Source: Tomitella fengzijianii (lineage in GTDB: Bacteria; Actinomycetota; Actinomycetes; Mycobacteriales; Mycobacteriaceae). From it: a DNA stretch of 64,000 nt. The notes beneath the pieces were generated by a model. That model made no database searches, had not been told where the DNA came from, and saw only the letters and a program-made list of their open reading frames with translations. Position numbers and translations under genes: made by a program. Location: positions 3,717,501-3,781,500 of the forward strand of contig NZ_CP041765.1 of the NCBI RefSeq assembly GCF_007559025.1, read 5' to 3'. How positions within the stretch are numbered: position 1 is the first letter of the stretch; every line of letters begins with the position of its first letter. Below, one piece after another: positions 24,707 through 34,282 of the stretch.

Positions 24707-25192
24707 CTACCCGGCCGTGTCGGCGGCGGCGTCGGGCTCGTCCGCCGCCGACGCGCAGCAGCTCTTACGGGACAGTGCGGCGTCGATCAGCAGGCTCGCA
24801 CCGATGCCGAGCAGCCACGAATCCTTCGCGATGGCCGTGCCCTGCTGGGTGGGCCGCGGCGAGCCGTCCTCGTGCATGCCGGGCGTGCGGGCGTACATCG
24901 TCAGCAGCCCGGAGCTGAAGGCCACGAGCCCGGCGCCCGCCACGGCCGTGGGAACGAACGGCGCCAGCAGCGCCGAACCCAGCGCGATCTCCGCGCCCGC
25001 GAGCGTCTTGCCGAACGTGCCCGGGCTCAGGCTCTTGACGGGCGGGACGGCGTTGGCGGCCATCGATTGCAGCCCCGCCGCGCCGTCGTCGTCCAAGGCC
25101 AGCTTGCCGACGCCCGAGTTGAGGATGAACGCGCCCGTCACGGCCCGCAGCGGCAGGCGGCGTAGGCGGGCATTGCGTGGCTTCAGGTTCAC
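24707..25192 (-). CDS. DoxX-like membrane protein
   Basis: 161 residues from GTG 25192, with AGGAG six bases upstream. Four hydrophobic segments (about residues 17-32, 63-82, 83-98 and 124-140). The first carries the DoxX-type AFILNSGVGKL, and PGTFGKTLAGAEIALGSALLAPF follows. The C-terminus has a CC pair (SRKSCCASA). DoxX-family proteins act in redox or detoxification complexes in mycobacteria; here no partner is adjacent. Confidence 0.7.
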   Translation of the reverse strand: MNLKPRNARLRRLPLRAVTGAFILNSGVGKLALDDDGAAGLQSMAANAVPPVKSLSPGTFGKTLAGAEIALGSALLAPFVPTAVAGAGLVAFSSGLLTMYARTPGMHEDGSPRPTQQGTAIAKDSWLLGIGASLLIDAALSRKSCCASAADEPDAAADTAG

Positions 25193-25358
25193 TGGTGGCT
25201 CCTCGATTCAGATCGACCATGGTCTCCTGGGAGGCCTCTTCCATCCCACCAGAACACCCGCCCGCTCGGCACTATTTCCACGAAGCCGCAGCGAACGTCG
25301 AATTCCTACCGCTCCGAGCACCCGTGTCCGCCGTCGGCAATCCCGGTAGCATCGGGCC

Positions 25359-25661
25359 ATGGCCACAGCGAGCGCGGCGCAGACCTACGACCTGCCGCAT
25401 GAGGGCGAGGTGCGTGCTGTACTGCGTCGCTACGGGGTGCGCCGCGCGCAATTGTTCGGCAGCGCCGCGCGCGGAGAGCTGACGCCGACGAGCGACATCG
25501 ACATGCTCATCGACCTCCCCGGCCCGCTTGATTACGCAGTACTGCTGCGCCTCTCCGAGGAACTCGAGGCTGCGACTGGTCGGCGCGTCGATCTACTGAC
25601 CTCGATCAAGCCGGTGTTCCGCCCCTACATCGAGCCGGACCTGGTCGAGATCGTCCTGTGA
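25359..25661 (+). CDS. mntA: MNT-domain nucleotidyltransferase antitoxin
   Basis: 100 residues. The minimal nucleotidyltransferase motif is exact: GS-X10-DXD in LFGSAARGELTPTSDIDML, with a third acidic residue in RRVDLLT. In characterised MntA/HepT systems this enzyme AMPylates the HEPN toxin on a tyrosine and so neutralises it. The downstream HEPN gene overlaps by 4 bases (GTGA), giving the standard pair. Confidence 0.9.
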   Translation: MATASAAQTYDLPHEGEVRAVLRRYGVRRAQLFGSAARGELTPTSDIDMLIDLPGPLDYAVLLRLSEELEAATGRRVDLLTSIKPVFRPYIEPDLVEIVL

Positions 25662-25999
25662 AGTCACCTCGTCCGTACTTGCAGTTGGTGGTCGCGGCGG
25701 CAGATCGCGTGGCAGAGTATCTCCCTGCCTCCGAGGACGAGTTCCTCCGCACGCAGCTCGTACAGGATGCCGTATGCATGCGCCTGCAGGAGATGGGCGA
25801 GAAACTCGGCAAGATCCGCCGCCAGTTCCCGGACTTCTACGCGGACAACAGCTCTGAGAGCTGGCAACGGCTGATCGGGCTCCGCAACGTCATCTCGCAT
25901 GGCTATGGCGAACTCGACATGCGCGTCGTCTGGCAGATCGCCTCAGTCCACCTGGATCCGCTGACCGAAGACCTCCAGGCCCTCCTCGATCCGCCCTGA
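25658..25999 (+). CDS. hepT: HEPN-domain RNase toxin
   Basis: 113 residues, all-helical DUF86/HEPN fold. The catalytic RNase motif RX4HXY is intact as RNVISHGY near residue 85, so the active Arg and His and the tyrosine modified by MntA are all present. QDAVCMRLQEMGEKLGKIRR is the preceding HEPN helix. Start GTG 25658 overlaps the mntA stop. It cleaves RNA when not AMPylated, according to characterised homologues. Confidence 0.9.
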   Translation: MKSPRPYLQLVVAAADRVAEYLPASEDEFLRTQLVQDAVCMRLQEMGEKLGKIRRQFPDFYADNSSESWQRLIGLRNVISHGYGELDMRVVWQIASVHLDPLTEDLQALLDPP

Positions 26000-26019
26000 A
26001 GGGTCCATAAGTCCGCCTT

Positions 26020-28443
<2,424 letters not shown>

Positions 28444-28560
28444 GGCTCACGATGCTACCGGCGCGCCGCCCCCTCGAGTGGGTGGTTCTTCGGTGCTCCA
28501 CTGGCGGTCGCGCACCCGAAAACCGCCAACTCGGCGGGCGCGAGGGGGACAATCGACCCC

Positions 28561-29520
28561 ATGACGGATCCCGTGGGTCCCGTGGACGCCACGCGGGTGC
28601 CGCGGTTCGCGGGCCCGCCCACGTTCGCGCGGCTGCCCCGCATCGACCAGGTGGCGCCGGAGTCGCTGCCCGCGGCCGTCGCGATCCTCGGCGCACCGTT
28701 CGACGCGGGCACCAGCTACCGGCCGGGCGCGCGGTTCGGGCCCGGGCACGTCCGCGCGTCGTCGCGGCTGCTGCGGCCGTTCCACCCGGGGCTCGGGGTG
28801 TCGCCGTTCGCGGCGCGGCAGGTGGTGGACGCGGGCGACCTGGCTCTGAACCCGTTCGACATCGCCGCCGCGCTGGGCGACGTGGAGGCGGGCGTGGGGT
28901 CGCTGCGCGCGTCGGGCGCGCGGGTGGTGACGCTCGGCGGGGACCACACCATCGCCCTGCCGATCCTGCGGGCGGTGGCGCGCGACGCGGGCCCGGTGGC
29001 GGTGGTGCACTTCGACGCGCACCTGGACACCTGGGACACGTACTTCGGCGCCCCGTACACGCACGGCACCCCGTTCCGGCGGGCCAGCGAGGAGGGGCTG
29101 ATCGACCTGCGCCGCTCGGTGCACGTGGGCACCCGCGGCCCGCTGTATTCGGAGTACGACCTGCGCGACGACGCGGTCCTGGGCTTCCAGGTGATCCCCG
29201 CGGACGCCTACGAGTCCGCCGGCGTGGCGGGCGTGGCCGGGGCGATGCTGCGGCGCCTCGGCGACGGCCCGGTCTACGTCTCGGTGGACGTGGACGTGCT
29301 CGACCCGGCGCACGCCCCCGGCACCGGCACCCCCGAGGCGGGCGGGCTCACCTCCCGCGAGCTGCTGCTGACGCTGCGGGCACTGGCGGGCCGGGAGCTG
29401 CTGGGCGCGGACGTGGTGGAGGTGGCGCCGGCCTACGACCACGCGGAGATCACCGGCATCGCCGCAGCACACGTCACCTACGAGCTGCTGGCGCTGATGG
29501 CGACGAGCCCCTGGCACTGA
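28561..29520 (+). CDS. speB: agmatinase (ureohydrolase family)
   Basis: 319 residues from ATG 28561. All binuclear-manganese ligands are present: GGDHT (His129), FDAHLDTWD (Asp152, His154, Asp156) and [17 protein letters not shown] near residue 245. These enzymes hydrolyse agmatine to putrescine and urea; guanidinobutyrase or other guanidino hydrolase activity cannot be excluded. It is divergent from the UvrA-like gene with a 117-base spacer. No polyamine genes lie next to it. Confidence 0.85.
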   Translation: MTDPVGPVDATRVPRFAGPPTFARLPRIDQVAPESLPAAVAILGAPFDAGTSYRPGARFGPGHVRASSRLLRPFHPGLGVSPFAARQVVDAGDLALNPFDIAAALGDVEAGVGSLRASGARVVTLGGDHTIALPILRAVARDAGPVAVVHFDAHLDTWDTYFGAPYTHGTPFRRASEEGLIDLRRSVHVGTRGPLYSEYDLRDDAVLGFQVIPADAYESAGVAGVAGAMLRRLGDGPVYVSVDVDVLDPAHAPGTGTPEAGGLTSRELLLTLRALAGRELLGADVVEVAPAYDHAEITGIAAAHVTYELLALMATSPWH

Positions 29521-29596
29521 CCGCGGGTCGGCCTGCTGCGGCACCCCGGCACCCCCGCGCGCCGTCGCACCGCCCGCCCGTCACACTGCCCGCCCG

Positions 29597-30337
29597 CTAC
29601 ACCACCCGAGCCGCCCACTGCGCGATGATCCGCCCCGCCCGCGCCGCCGAGCCGGGCCGGGTGAGCAGGTGGTTGGCGGTGTCGTCGAGGGTGACGAGCT
29701 CCCTGGGTTCCCGGGCCGCGGCGTAGAGGCGTTCCGCGTCGGCGAGGGGGACCTCCCGGTCGCCGGGGGCGTGCACGAACAGCACCGGCACGCCCAGGCG
29801 CGCGACGCTGCCCGCGATGTCGTGGCGGTCCAGGTCGTGGACGAACTCGCGGGTGATCGTCAGCGGACGGCCGGCCAGCGGCACATCGGCCTCGCCGTCG
29901 CGCTCGATCCGCGCGCGCTGCGCGGTGAAGTGACGGTGGAGAGCGGTGACGGTGCAGGGCGCGGCGACGGTGGCCACGCCGCGCACGCCGGGGATGTGTG
30001 CGGCGGAGGCGAGCACGGCCGCGCCGCCCAGCGAGTGCCCCACCAGCAGGTCGGGCGCGGAGCCGAGGCCGGCGAGGTGTTCGGCGGCGAGCACCAGGTC
30101 TTCGATGTTCGTGTTGAACGAGGTGTCGCGGAACGCGCCGCCCGATTCGCCGAGCCCGGTGAAGTCGATGCGCGCCGCCGCGAACCCGGCGTCGACCAGC
30201 TCCCGGCAGATCCGCGCGGAGGCGATGGTGTCCTTGGAGCAGGTGAAACAGTGCGCGTAGAGGACGGTGCCGCGGGGCGGGCCGTCGGGCAGGTCGAGGA
30301 TGCCCGCCACGGGCGCGTCGACAGCGCCGGGGAACAT
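29597..30337 (-). CDS. alpha/beta hydrolase
   Basis: About 246 residues. Nucleophile elbow LLVGHSLGGAAVL (GHSLG), the preceding AARIDFTGLGESGG, catalytic Asp region VLFVHAPGDREVP and C-terminal His in DDTANHLL. YAHCFTCSKD near the N-terminus is typical of the hydrolase half of actinobacterial hydrolase/OsmC fusions, but no OsmC domain follows here. The start is uncertain: ATG 30337 is used, though homologues begin a few residues earlier and an in-frame ATG exists at 30415. It is convergent with the agmatinase gene. Confidence 0.8.
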   Translation of the reverse strand: MFPGAVDAPVAGILDLPDGPPRGTVLYAHCFTCSKDTIASARICRELVDAGFAAARIDFTGLGESGGAFRDTSFNTNIEDLVLAAEHLAGLGSAPDLLVGHSLGGAAVLASAAHIPGVRGVATVAAPCTVTALHRHFTAQRARIERDGEADVPLAGRPLTITREFVHDLDRHDIAGSVARLGVPVLFVHAPGDREVPLADAERLYAAAREPRELVTLDDTANHLLTRPGSAARAGRIIAQWAARVV

Positions 30338-30505
30338 CAACCGCTCACGTGCAGGCAATCGACGACTGTCCTTCCACCTCGCCGACCGACGACGGCCGGC
30401 CGTTGTCGGTCCCATGCCACTATCCGTGGTCCGCGCGCAAGCCACGGGTCCCGATAATTGAAACCCGCCCTGCCCGGGCCGTGCCCCGGGCATACCCTAT
30501 GGACC

Positions 30506-32662
30506 GTGGCGACGACAACTCAGACCTACCCCCACCTGCTCAGCCCCGGCCGCATCGGCCCCGTGGAGCTGAAGAACCGCGTGACGCTCTCCGCGATGGA
30601 TATGAACGTCTCCCACGACGGTGTCATCGAGAAGGAGGACATCGACCACTTCGTCGCCCGCGCCGCCGGGGGGACGGGGATGATCATCACCGGCTGCTGC
30701 TCGGTGGCCTACCCCAAGGGCAGCACCAGCACCAAGGAGCCGGGCCTGTCCGAGGACCGCTTCATCCCCGGGCTCACCGCACTGGCCGAGGCGGTGCACG
30801 AGGCCGGCAGCAAGCTGTGCATCCAGATGGTGCACCACGGCCGCGTCGCCCGCATCGACACCATCCAGGACCGGCCCATGCTGGTGCCGTCCGCGCCGCA
30901 CGTCAAGCGCGACATGAGCGCGCTGGCCGACAACACCCCCACCGAGCTGGCCAAGATGGCCGCGGTGACCGGCGGCAAGAAGGACACCTACCACGAGGCC
31001 ACCGCCGAGGACCTGGCCGAGGTGGTGCAGATCTACGCCGACGCCGCCCGCCGCGTCAAGCAGGCCGGCGCCGACGCGGTGGAGATCCACTGCGCGCACG
31101 GCTACCTGCCGGGCGGGTTCCTCAGCCGCGCCGACAACCTGCGCACCGACGAGTACGGCGGCTCGCTGGAGAACCGGGCCCGCCTGGCCTGCGAGATCAT
31201 CGCCGCGGTCAAGAAGGTGGTGGGCGACGACCTCGCCATCATCGTGCGCGTCGCCGGCCGCGAGTTCGGCGGCACCGAGGAGCCGAACGCCCTGAGCACC
31301 CCCGAGGCCGTCGCCGCCGCGCAGCTCTTCGAGGCCGCGGGCGCCGACGCCATCGACGTCACCGGCTGGGGCCGCAACCCGTTCTCCAACTTCACCGACG
31401 GCCCGCTGCCCGATCAGATCGGCGCCTACACCGACTTCGCCGGCCAGGTGAAGCAGGCCGTGGCGGTCCCTGTGATCACCGTGGGCCGCGTGCTGCCCGA
31501 GACGGGCGAGCAGGCCATCGCCGAGGGCAAGGCCGACTTCGTCGCCATGGGCCGCCAGCTGCTGGCCGACCCGGACCTGGTCAACAAGCTCAAGGCCGGG
31601 ACGCCCGAGCGGGTGCGGCCGTGCATCAACTGCTACGTGTGTGTGCAGGAGAACTTCTGGGACGACACGCCCATCTGCGCCGTGAACCCCGCGCTGGGCA
31701 ACGAGACGCTGCTGCCGTTCCCCACCGCGAAGACGGGCAAGCGCGTCGTGATCGTGGGCGCCGGGCCGTCCGGGCTGGAGACGGCGCGCATCGCCACCGA
31801 GCGCGGGCACCGGGTGACGGTGCTGGACAAGACGGATCGGCTCGGCGGCACGCTGTGGTTCTCCTCGCTCACCACGCCGGCGAACTATCCGCTGCTGGAG
31901 TGGCTGAAGAACGAGACGGCGCGCCTGGGCGTGGACATCCGGCTGAACACCGAAGCCACCCCCGAGCTCATCGCGTCGCTGCGCCCGGACACCGTCGTGC
32001 TCGCCACCGGCGCGGTGCGGGACCGCCCGCAGATCCCCGGCGGCGACCTGCCCCACGTGCACACGGGCGACACCATGCGCGCGCTGATGACCGGCGTGGG
32101 TGATACGGCCGGGCAGTCCTGGTACCTGCGTGTGGCCGGCAAGCTGGGCAAGCTTTCCGGCATCACCAAGAGCCCGAAGCGGATCCGCGAGATCACCAAG
32201 AAGTTCCTGCCGATGGGCAAGGACGTCGTGGTGATCGGCGGTTCGCTGGTGGGCCTGGAGCTGGCCGAGTTCCTCGCCGAGCGCGGCCGCCGGGTCACCC
32301 TGCTGCACGACGAGCAGCAGCTGGGACTTCCGATGGCGCTGCCCCGCCGCTGGACCGCGGTACGCCACACCCGCGAGGCAGGCGTGACCATCCACCGCAA
32401 CACCACCGCCACGCGCATCACCAAGGACCGCGTGGACTTCGAGGTGGCCGTGACCGACCGCAAGGGCACGGTGGTTGAGACCAAGGCGATGTCCGCGCCC
32501 GCGTCGATGGTGATCCACGCGCTCGGCACCGACGCCGCCGCGCCCCTCGAGCAGCAGCTCGCGGGAGTGATTGATGACGTGCGCGTGGTCGGCGACGCCG
32601 GCTCCGTCGACTACATCGAAGGCGCCATCCACACCGCGTGGAAGGTGGCGGCGGGGCTGTAG
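30506..32662 (+). CDS. old yellow enzyme/2,4-dienoyl-CoA reductase-like oxidoreductase
   Basis: 718 residues from GTG 30506; TACCCT lies 8 bases before it, so the transcript may be leaderless. The N-terminal FMN TIM barrel (LSPGRIGPVELKNRVTLSAM, CAHGYLPGGFLS, NLRTDEYGGSLENR) is followed by an iron-sulfur cysteine cluster (CINCYVC...ICAVNP). The C-terminal FAD and NAD(P) domains carry VVIVGAGPSGLETAR and VVVIGGSLVGLELAEFLAERG. The plan is that of FadH/BaiCD enzymes reducing enoyl compounds with NAD(P)H. The cysteine spacing CX2CX2C differs from the usual CX2CX3C. The chain is about 50 residues longer than FadH, with insertions before 170 and around 560. Confidence 0.87.
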   Translation: MATTTQTYPHLLSPGRIGPVELKNRVTLSAMDMNVSHDGVIEKEDIDHFVARAAGGTGMIITGCCSVAYPKGSTSTKEPGLSEDRFIPGLTALAEAVHEAGSKLCIQMVHHGRVARIDTIQDRPMLVPSAPHVKRDMSALADNTPTELAKMAAVTGGKKDTYHEATAEDLAEVVQIYADAARRVKQAGADAVEIHCAHGYLPGGFLSRADNLRTDEYGGSLENRARLACEIIAAVKKVVGDDLAIIVRVAGREFGGTEEPNALSTPEAVAAAQLFEAAGADAIDVTGWGRNPFSNFTDGPLPDQIGAYTDFAGQVKQAVAVPVITVGRVLPETGEQAIAEGKADFVAMGRQLLADPDLVNKLKAGTPERVRPCINCYVCVQENFWDDTPICAVNPALGNETLLPFPTAKTGKRVVIVGAGPSGLETARIATERGHRVTVLDKTDRLGGTLWFSSLTTPANYPLLEWLKNETARLGVDIRLNTEATPELIASLRPDTVVLATGAVRDRPQIPGGDLPHVHTGDTMRALMTGVGDTAGQSWYLRVAGKLGKLSGITKSPKRIREITKKFLPMGKDVVVIGGSLVGLELAEFLAERGRRVTLLHDEQQLGLPMALPRRWTAVRHTREAGVTIHRNTTATRITKDRVDFEVAVTDRKGTVVETKAMSAPASMVIHALGTDAAAPLEQQLAGVIDDVRVVGDAGSVDYIEGAIHTAWKVAAGL

Positions 32663-32677
32663 TTGCGACAGTCAACC

Positions 32678-32704
32678 GGCCCCTGTCGCAGCGCGACAGG
32701 GGCC
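32678..32704. terminator. bidirectional hairpin terminator
   Basis: Perfect 12-bp stem GGCCCCTGTCGC / GCGACAGGGGCC with a 3-base loop, 15 bases after the stop of the plus-strand oxidoreductase and 15 bases after the last small gene on the minus strand. It closes both converging units. Confidence 0.85.
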
Positions 32705-32719
32705 GAATTCACTTCCCGA

Positions 32720-32812
32720 CTACTTCGGAATCATCACGCTTCCGATCGGGATCAACTCAGGCAGGTTGATCGAATAGAAGGTCAGAAAGTCTAGAGAGAA
32801 CGTTTCCAACAT
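32720..32812 (-). CDS. small acidic peptide E, 30 aa
   Basis: ATG 32812 follows an excellent Shine-Dalgarno (AAGGAGGGG, 4-6 base spacing) that overlaps the stop of the preceding small gene. The peptide starts MLETFSLDFLTFYSINL and ends SVMIPK: hydrophobic, one Lys against three acidic residues, no Cys or His. The first four residues, MLET, match those of peptide D. It is the last gene before the hairpin terminator. It is too short for any known domain, and without signal sequence or processing site. Confidence 0.65.
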   Translation of the reverse strand: MLETFSLDFLTFYSINLPELIPIGSVMIPK

Positions 32813-32823
32813 GGTTCCCCTCC

Positions 32824-32940
32824 TTACGTCGTCTCGGGCGTCGATGAGAGCGCATCGAGGTACTCTCCGAAGACCCCCACAAGATCCACTAGCATGAAGT
32901 TCACAATATTCGATAGTGAAGCTGTCGATGTTTCAAGCAA
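32824..32940 (-). CDS. small acidic peptide D, 38 aa
   Basis: Start TTG 32940, chosen because AAGGGAGAG lies 5 bases upstream; no ATG in frame has a ribosome site. It reads MLETSTASLSNIVNF, then a hydrophobic stretch with acidic residues every three or four positions (MLVDLVGVFGEYLDAL), and a Ser/Thr tail. Five acidic residues and no Lys, Arg, Cys or His. Drawn as a helix, it is amphipathic. Its stop codon TAA is the first part of the next gene's Shine-Dalgarno. Confidence 0.65.
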   Translation of the reverse strand: MLETSTASLSNIVNFMLVDLVGVFGEYLDALSSTPETT

Positions 32941-32961
32941 TTACTCTCTCCCTTCAGAGCA

Positions 32962-33153
32962 TCAAGCACTGGCTGAAGATGCCAGGCCGCTATCGATCAA
33001 TCCCGCCAGAGCCCCCGAGCCGCTAACACCAACCTCCAGAGCGCCGGAAATCGCGGCAAATACGTTCTCGACGATGCCGACGCTCCCCCTGCCGAGCGGG
33101 GCTAAGGACGATGCATCGATACTCCCGAGAGCATCCAGAATGCTTCCTGTCAC
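32962..33153 (-). CDS. small acidic peptide C, 63 aa
   Basis: GTG 33153 with AAAGGAGAG upstream at about 5-7 bases. Composition is Ala/Gly/Ser/Leu/Val/Ile-rich, with five acidic residues and one Arg, no Cys, aromatic content nearly nil. It opens MTGSILDALGSIDASSLAPL, and the middle VGIVENVFAAISGALEVG would form a hydrophobic helix. No signal-peptidase motif with a charged n-region. Size and character recall mycolata PorH-type channel peptides. Confidence 0.65.
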   Translation of the reverse strand: MTGSILDALGSIDASSLAPLGRGSVGIVENVFAAISGALEVGVSGSGALAGLIDSGLASSASA

Positions 33154-33205
33154 AGCAACTCTCCTTTGTGCATTTCGTACCTAACGATTAGAAATCGATA
33201 CACCT

Positions 33206-33337
33206 CTAAGGCTGTTTCCATTCGGAGTCCATCGACAGGGTCAATGGCTTGATTGACATCGCCCCGAGCATTGGAGCCACCAAGAGATCCCACATCGGGT
33301 TGTTGACGGCGTCGACAACCGATCCAAAAGAGCCCAT
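33206..33337 (-). CDS. small acidic peptide B, 43 aa
   Basis: ATG 33337 preceded by AGGAAGG (9-base spacing). Reads MGSFGSVVDAVNNPMWDLLV, then APMLGAMSIKPLTLSMDSE and WKQP. Third codon positions are mostly G/C in this frame, unlike the overlapping 65-codon frame from GTG 33347. Net charge about -2, no Cys or His, two Trp and five internal or initial Met. Hydrophobic with scattered Asp and Lys, fitting the other small genes of this string. Confidence 0.6.
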   Translation of the reverse strand: MGSFGSVVDAVNNPMWDLLVAPMLGAMSIKPLTLSMDSEWKQP

Positions 33338-33378
33338 AACTAGTCACCTTCCTGCTAAGTTCGGCAATTTACAAATAG

Positions 33379-33501
33379 TCAGCTCATCGTGACGACCCCG
33401 TCCTTGAACACATCAAGACTCGGCATTATTGAGCCCGACCACGTGGCATTCAGCAATCCCGAAATGAGATCGATCGTAGCTCGTAAGAAATCCGTAGACA
33501 T
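33379..33501 (-). CDS. small acidic peptide A, 40 aa
   Basis: ATG 33501 with GGAG 5 bases upstream; another ATG at 33505 in a different frame is too close to the ribosome site. Reads MSTDFLRATIDLISGLLNAT, then WSGSIMPSLDVFKDGVVTMS. Four Asp against one Arg and one Lys, no Cys. The first 20 residues form an amphipathic helix (DFLRATIDLISGLLNA). It lies 35 bases downstream of the exported-protein gene and is probably in the same operon. Confidence 0.65.
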   Translation of the reverse strand: MSTDFLRATIDLISGLLNATWSGSIMPSLDVFKDGVVTMS

Positions 33502-33536
33502 GCATTCTCCATTCTCTTCTTAGCCGGTGACTCGCA

Positions 33537-34033
33537 TCAATTTGCTACCGCATCGATATCCTTTGCCGAAGCGACAATGAGATTGAAGGGATCGGCGTAG
33601 AGGTGGCTGTTGAACTCTGCCTCATAAATGTCGACACAGTCGGAACCGGAGCCGAGGAAACTGAACGGCTTTCCATTCACCGCAGCCGGGTCCACGCAGA
33701 CGGTAACGTACCCGCCGTTGTAGATCGTATCCGCCAGAGTCGCATCCCCCTGGATGCACCAACCACCACCCGAATTGGTTTCGTCCTGGTATGGACCGGT
33801 CACCAGGTTACCTGTGGAATTGTAAAGATTGCCCGTCACTGTTGCACCCTCAACCGCCGAATCCGGGGAGACATACACGTTTCCGCACATTTCCAGATTT
33901 GCCGTGGGGACCTCGTCTACTACGGATTCTGGCCCATGCACGATAACGGCCGCGCTCGCCGCCGTTGCAAGACCCACCGTAAGGCCGGCGGCGGCCGTTA
34001 CCATTACGATGTACGCACGCTTCGCTTAAACAC
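33537..34033 (-). CDS. exported Cys-containing protein, signal peptide split by frameshift
   Basis: From ATG 34004 the frame gives 155 residues starting MVTAAAGLTVGLATAASA, a hydrophobic core and signal-peptidase site without the usual positive n-region and without a Shine-Dalgarno. Directly upstream, AGGAG (34039-34043) and GTG 34033 begin MFKRSVRTS, a perfect n-region, but in another frame that ends at TAA overlapping the ATG (TAATG). One missing base would join them. The mature part has four Cys (EMCGNVY, WCIQGD, VTVCVD, SDCVDIYE), probably two disulfides, and strand-like repeats. No family recognised. It is the first gene of the small-peptide string. Confidence 0.6.
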
Positions 34034-34088
34034 AACAACTCCTAAACAAACTGATCGCAAAAACTAGCATCCACAATTTACCGAAACA

Positions 34089-34099
34089 GATCAGTGATC
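34089..34099. promoter_or_regulatory. palindrome upstream of the peptide operon
   Basis: GATCAGTGATC, a perfect 11-base palindrome in an AT-rich region about 45 bases upstream of the AGGAG/GTG start of the exported-protein gene. Possible operator; no cognate regulator is adjacent. Confidence 0.35.
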
Positions 34100-34282
34100 A
34101 GCCCAGGCCTCATAGACGCAAGGGGGCGCCAACCGAACGTCGTCCCCATCCTCACCTCCCCTGCCGTACCGCACGCTGACTGCGTGATGCAGGTCACCGT
34201 AGAACAGTAGTGTGGAACACGTAACCCCTCCGGTCAATACGTTTAGCGCTGGATGCCCCGACTCCGTGCAACAACAGGTTCA

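Noticed and set aside
33150-33347. 65-codon frame from GTG 33347 in the peptide island
   Set aside because: It overlaps peptides B and C, its ribosome site is too close to the GTG, and its third-position GC is lower than that of the ATG 33337 frame.
32720-33501. Leaderless multi-peptide bacteriocin
   Set aside because: Known multi-peptide leaderless bacteriocins are mostly cationic and sit with transporter or immunity genes. These peptides are all acidic and the locus has neither. Kept only as an alternative.
33416-33505. 30-codon frame from ATG 33505
   Set aside because: The start is only 1-2 bases from the GGAG; the ATG four bases on has proper spacing and a peptide like its neighbours.
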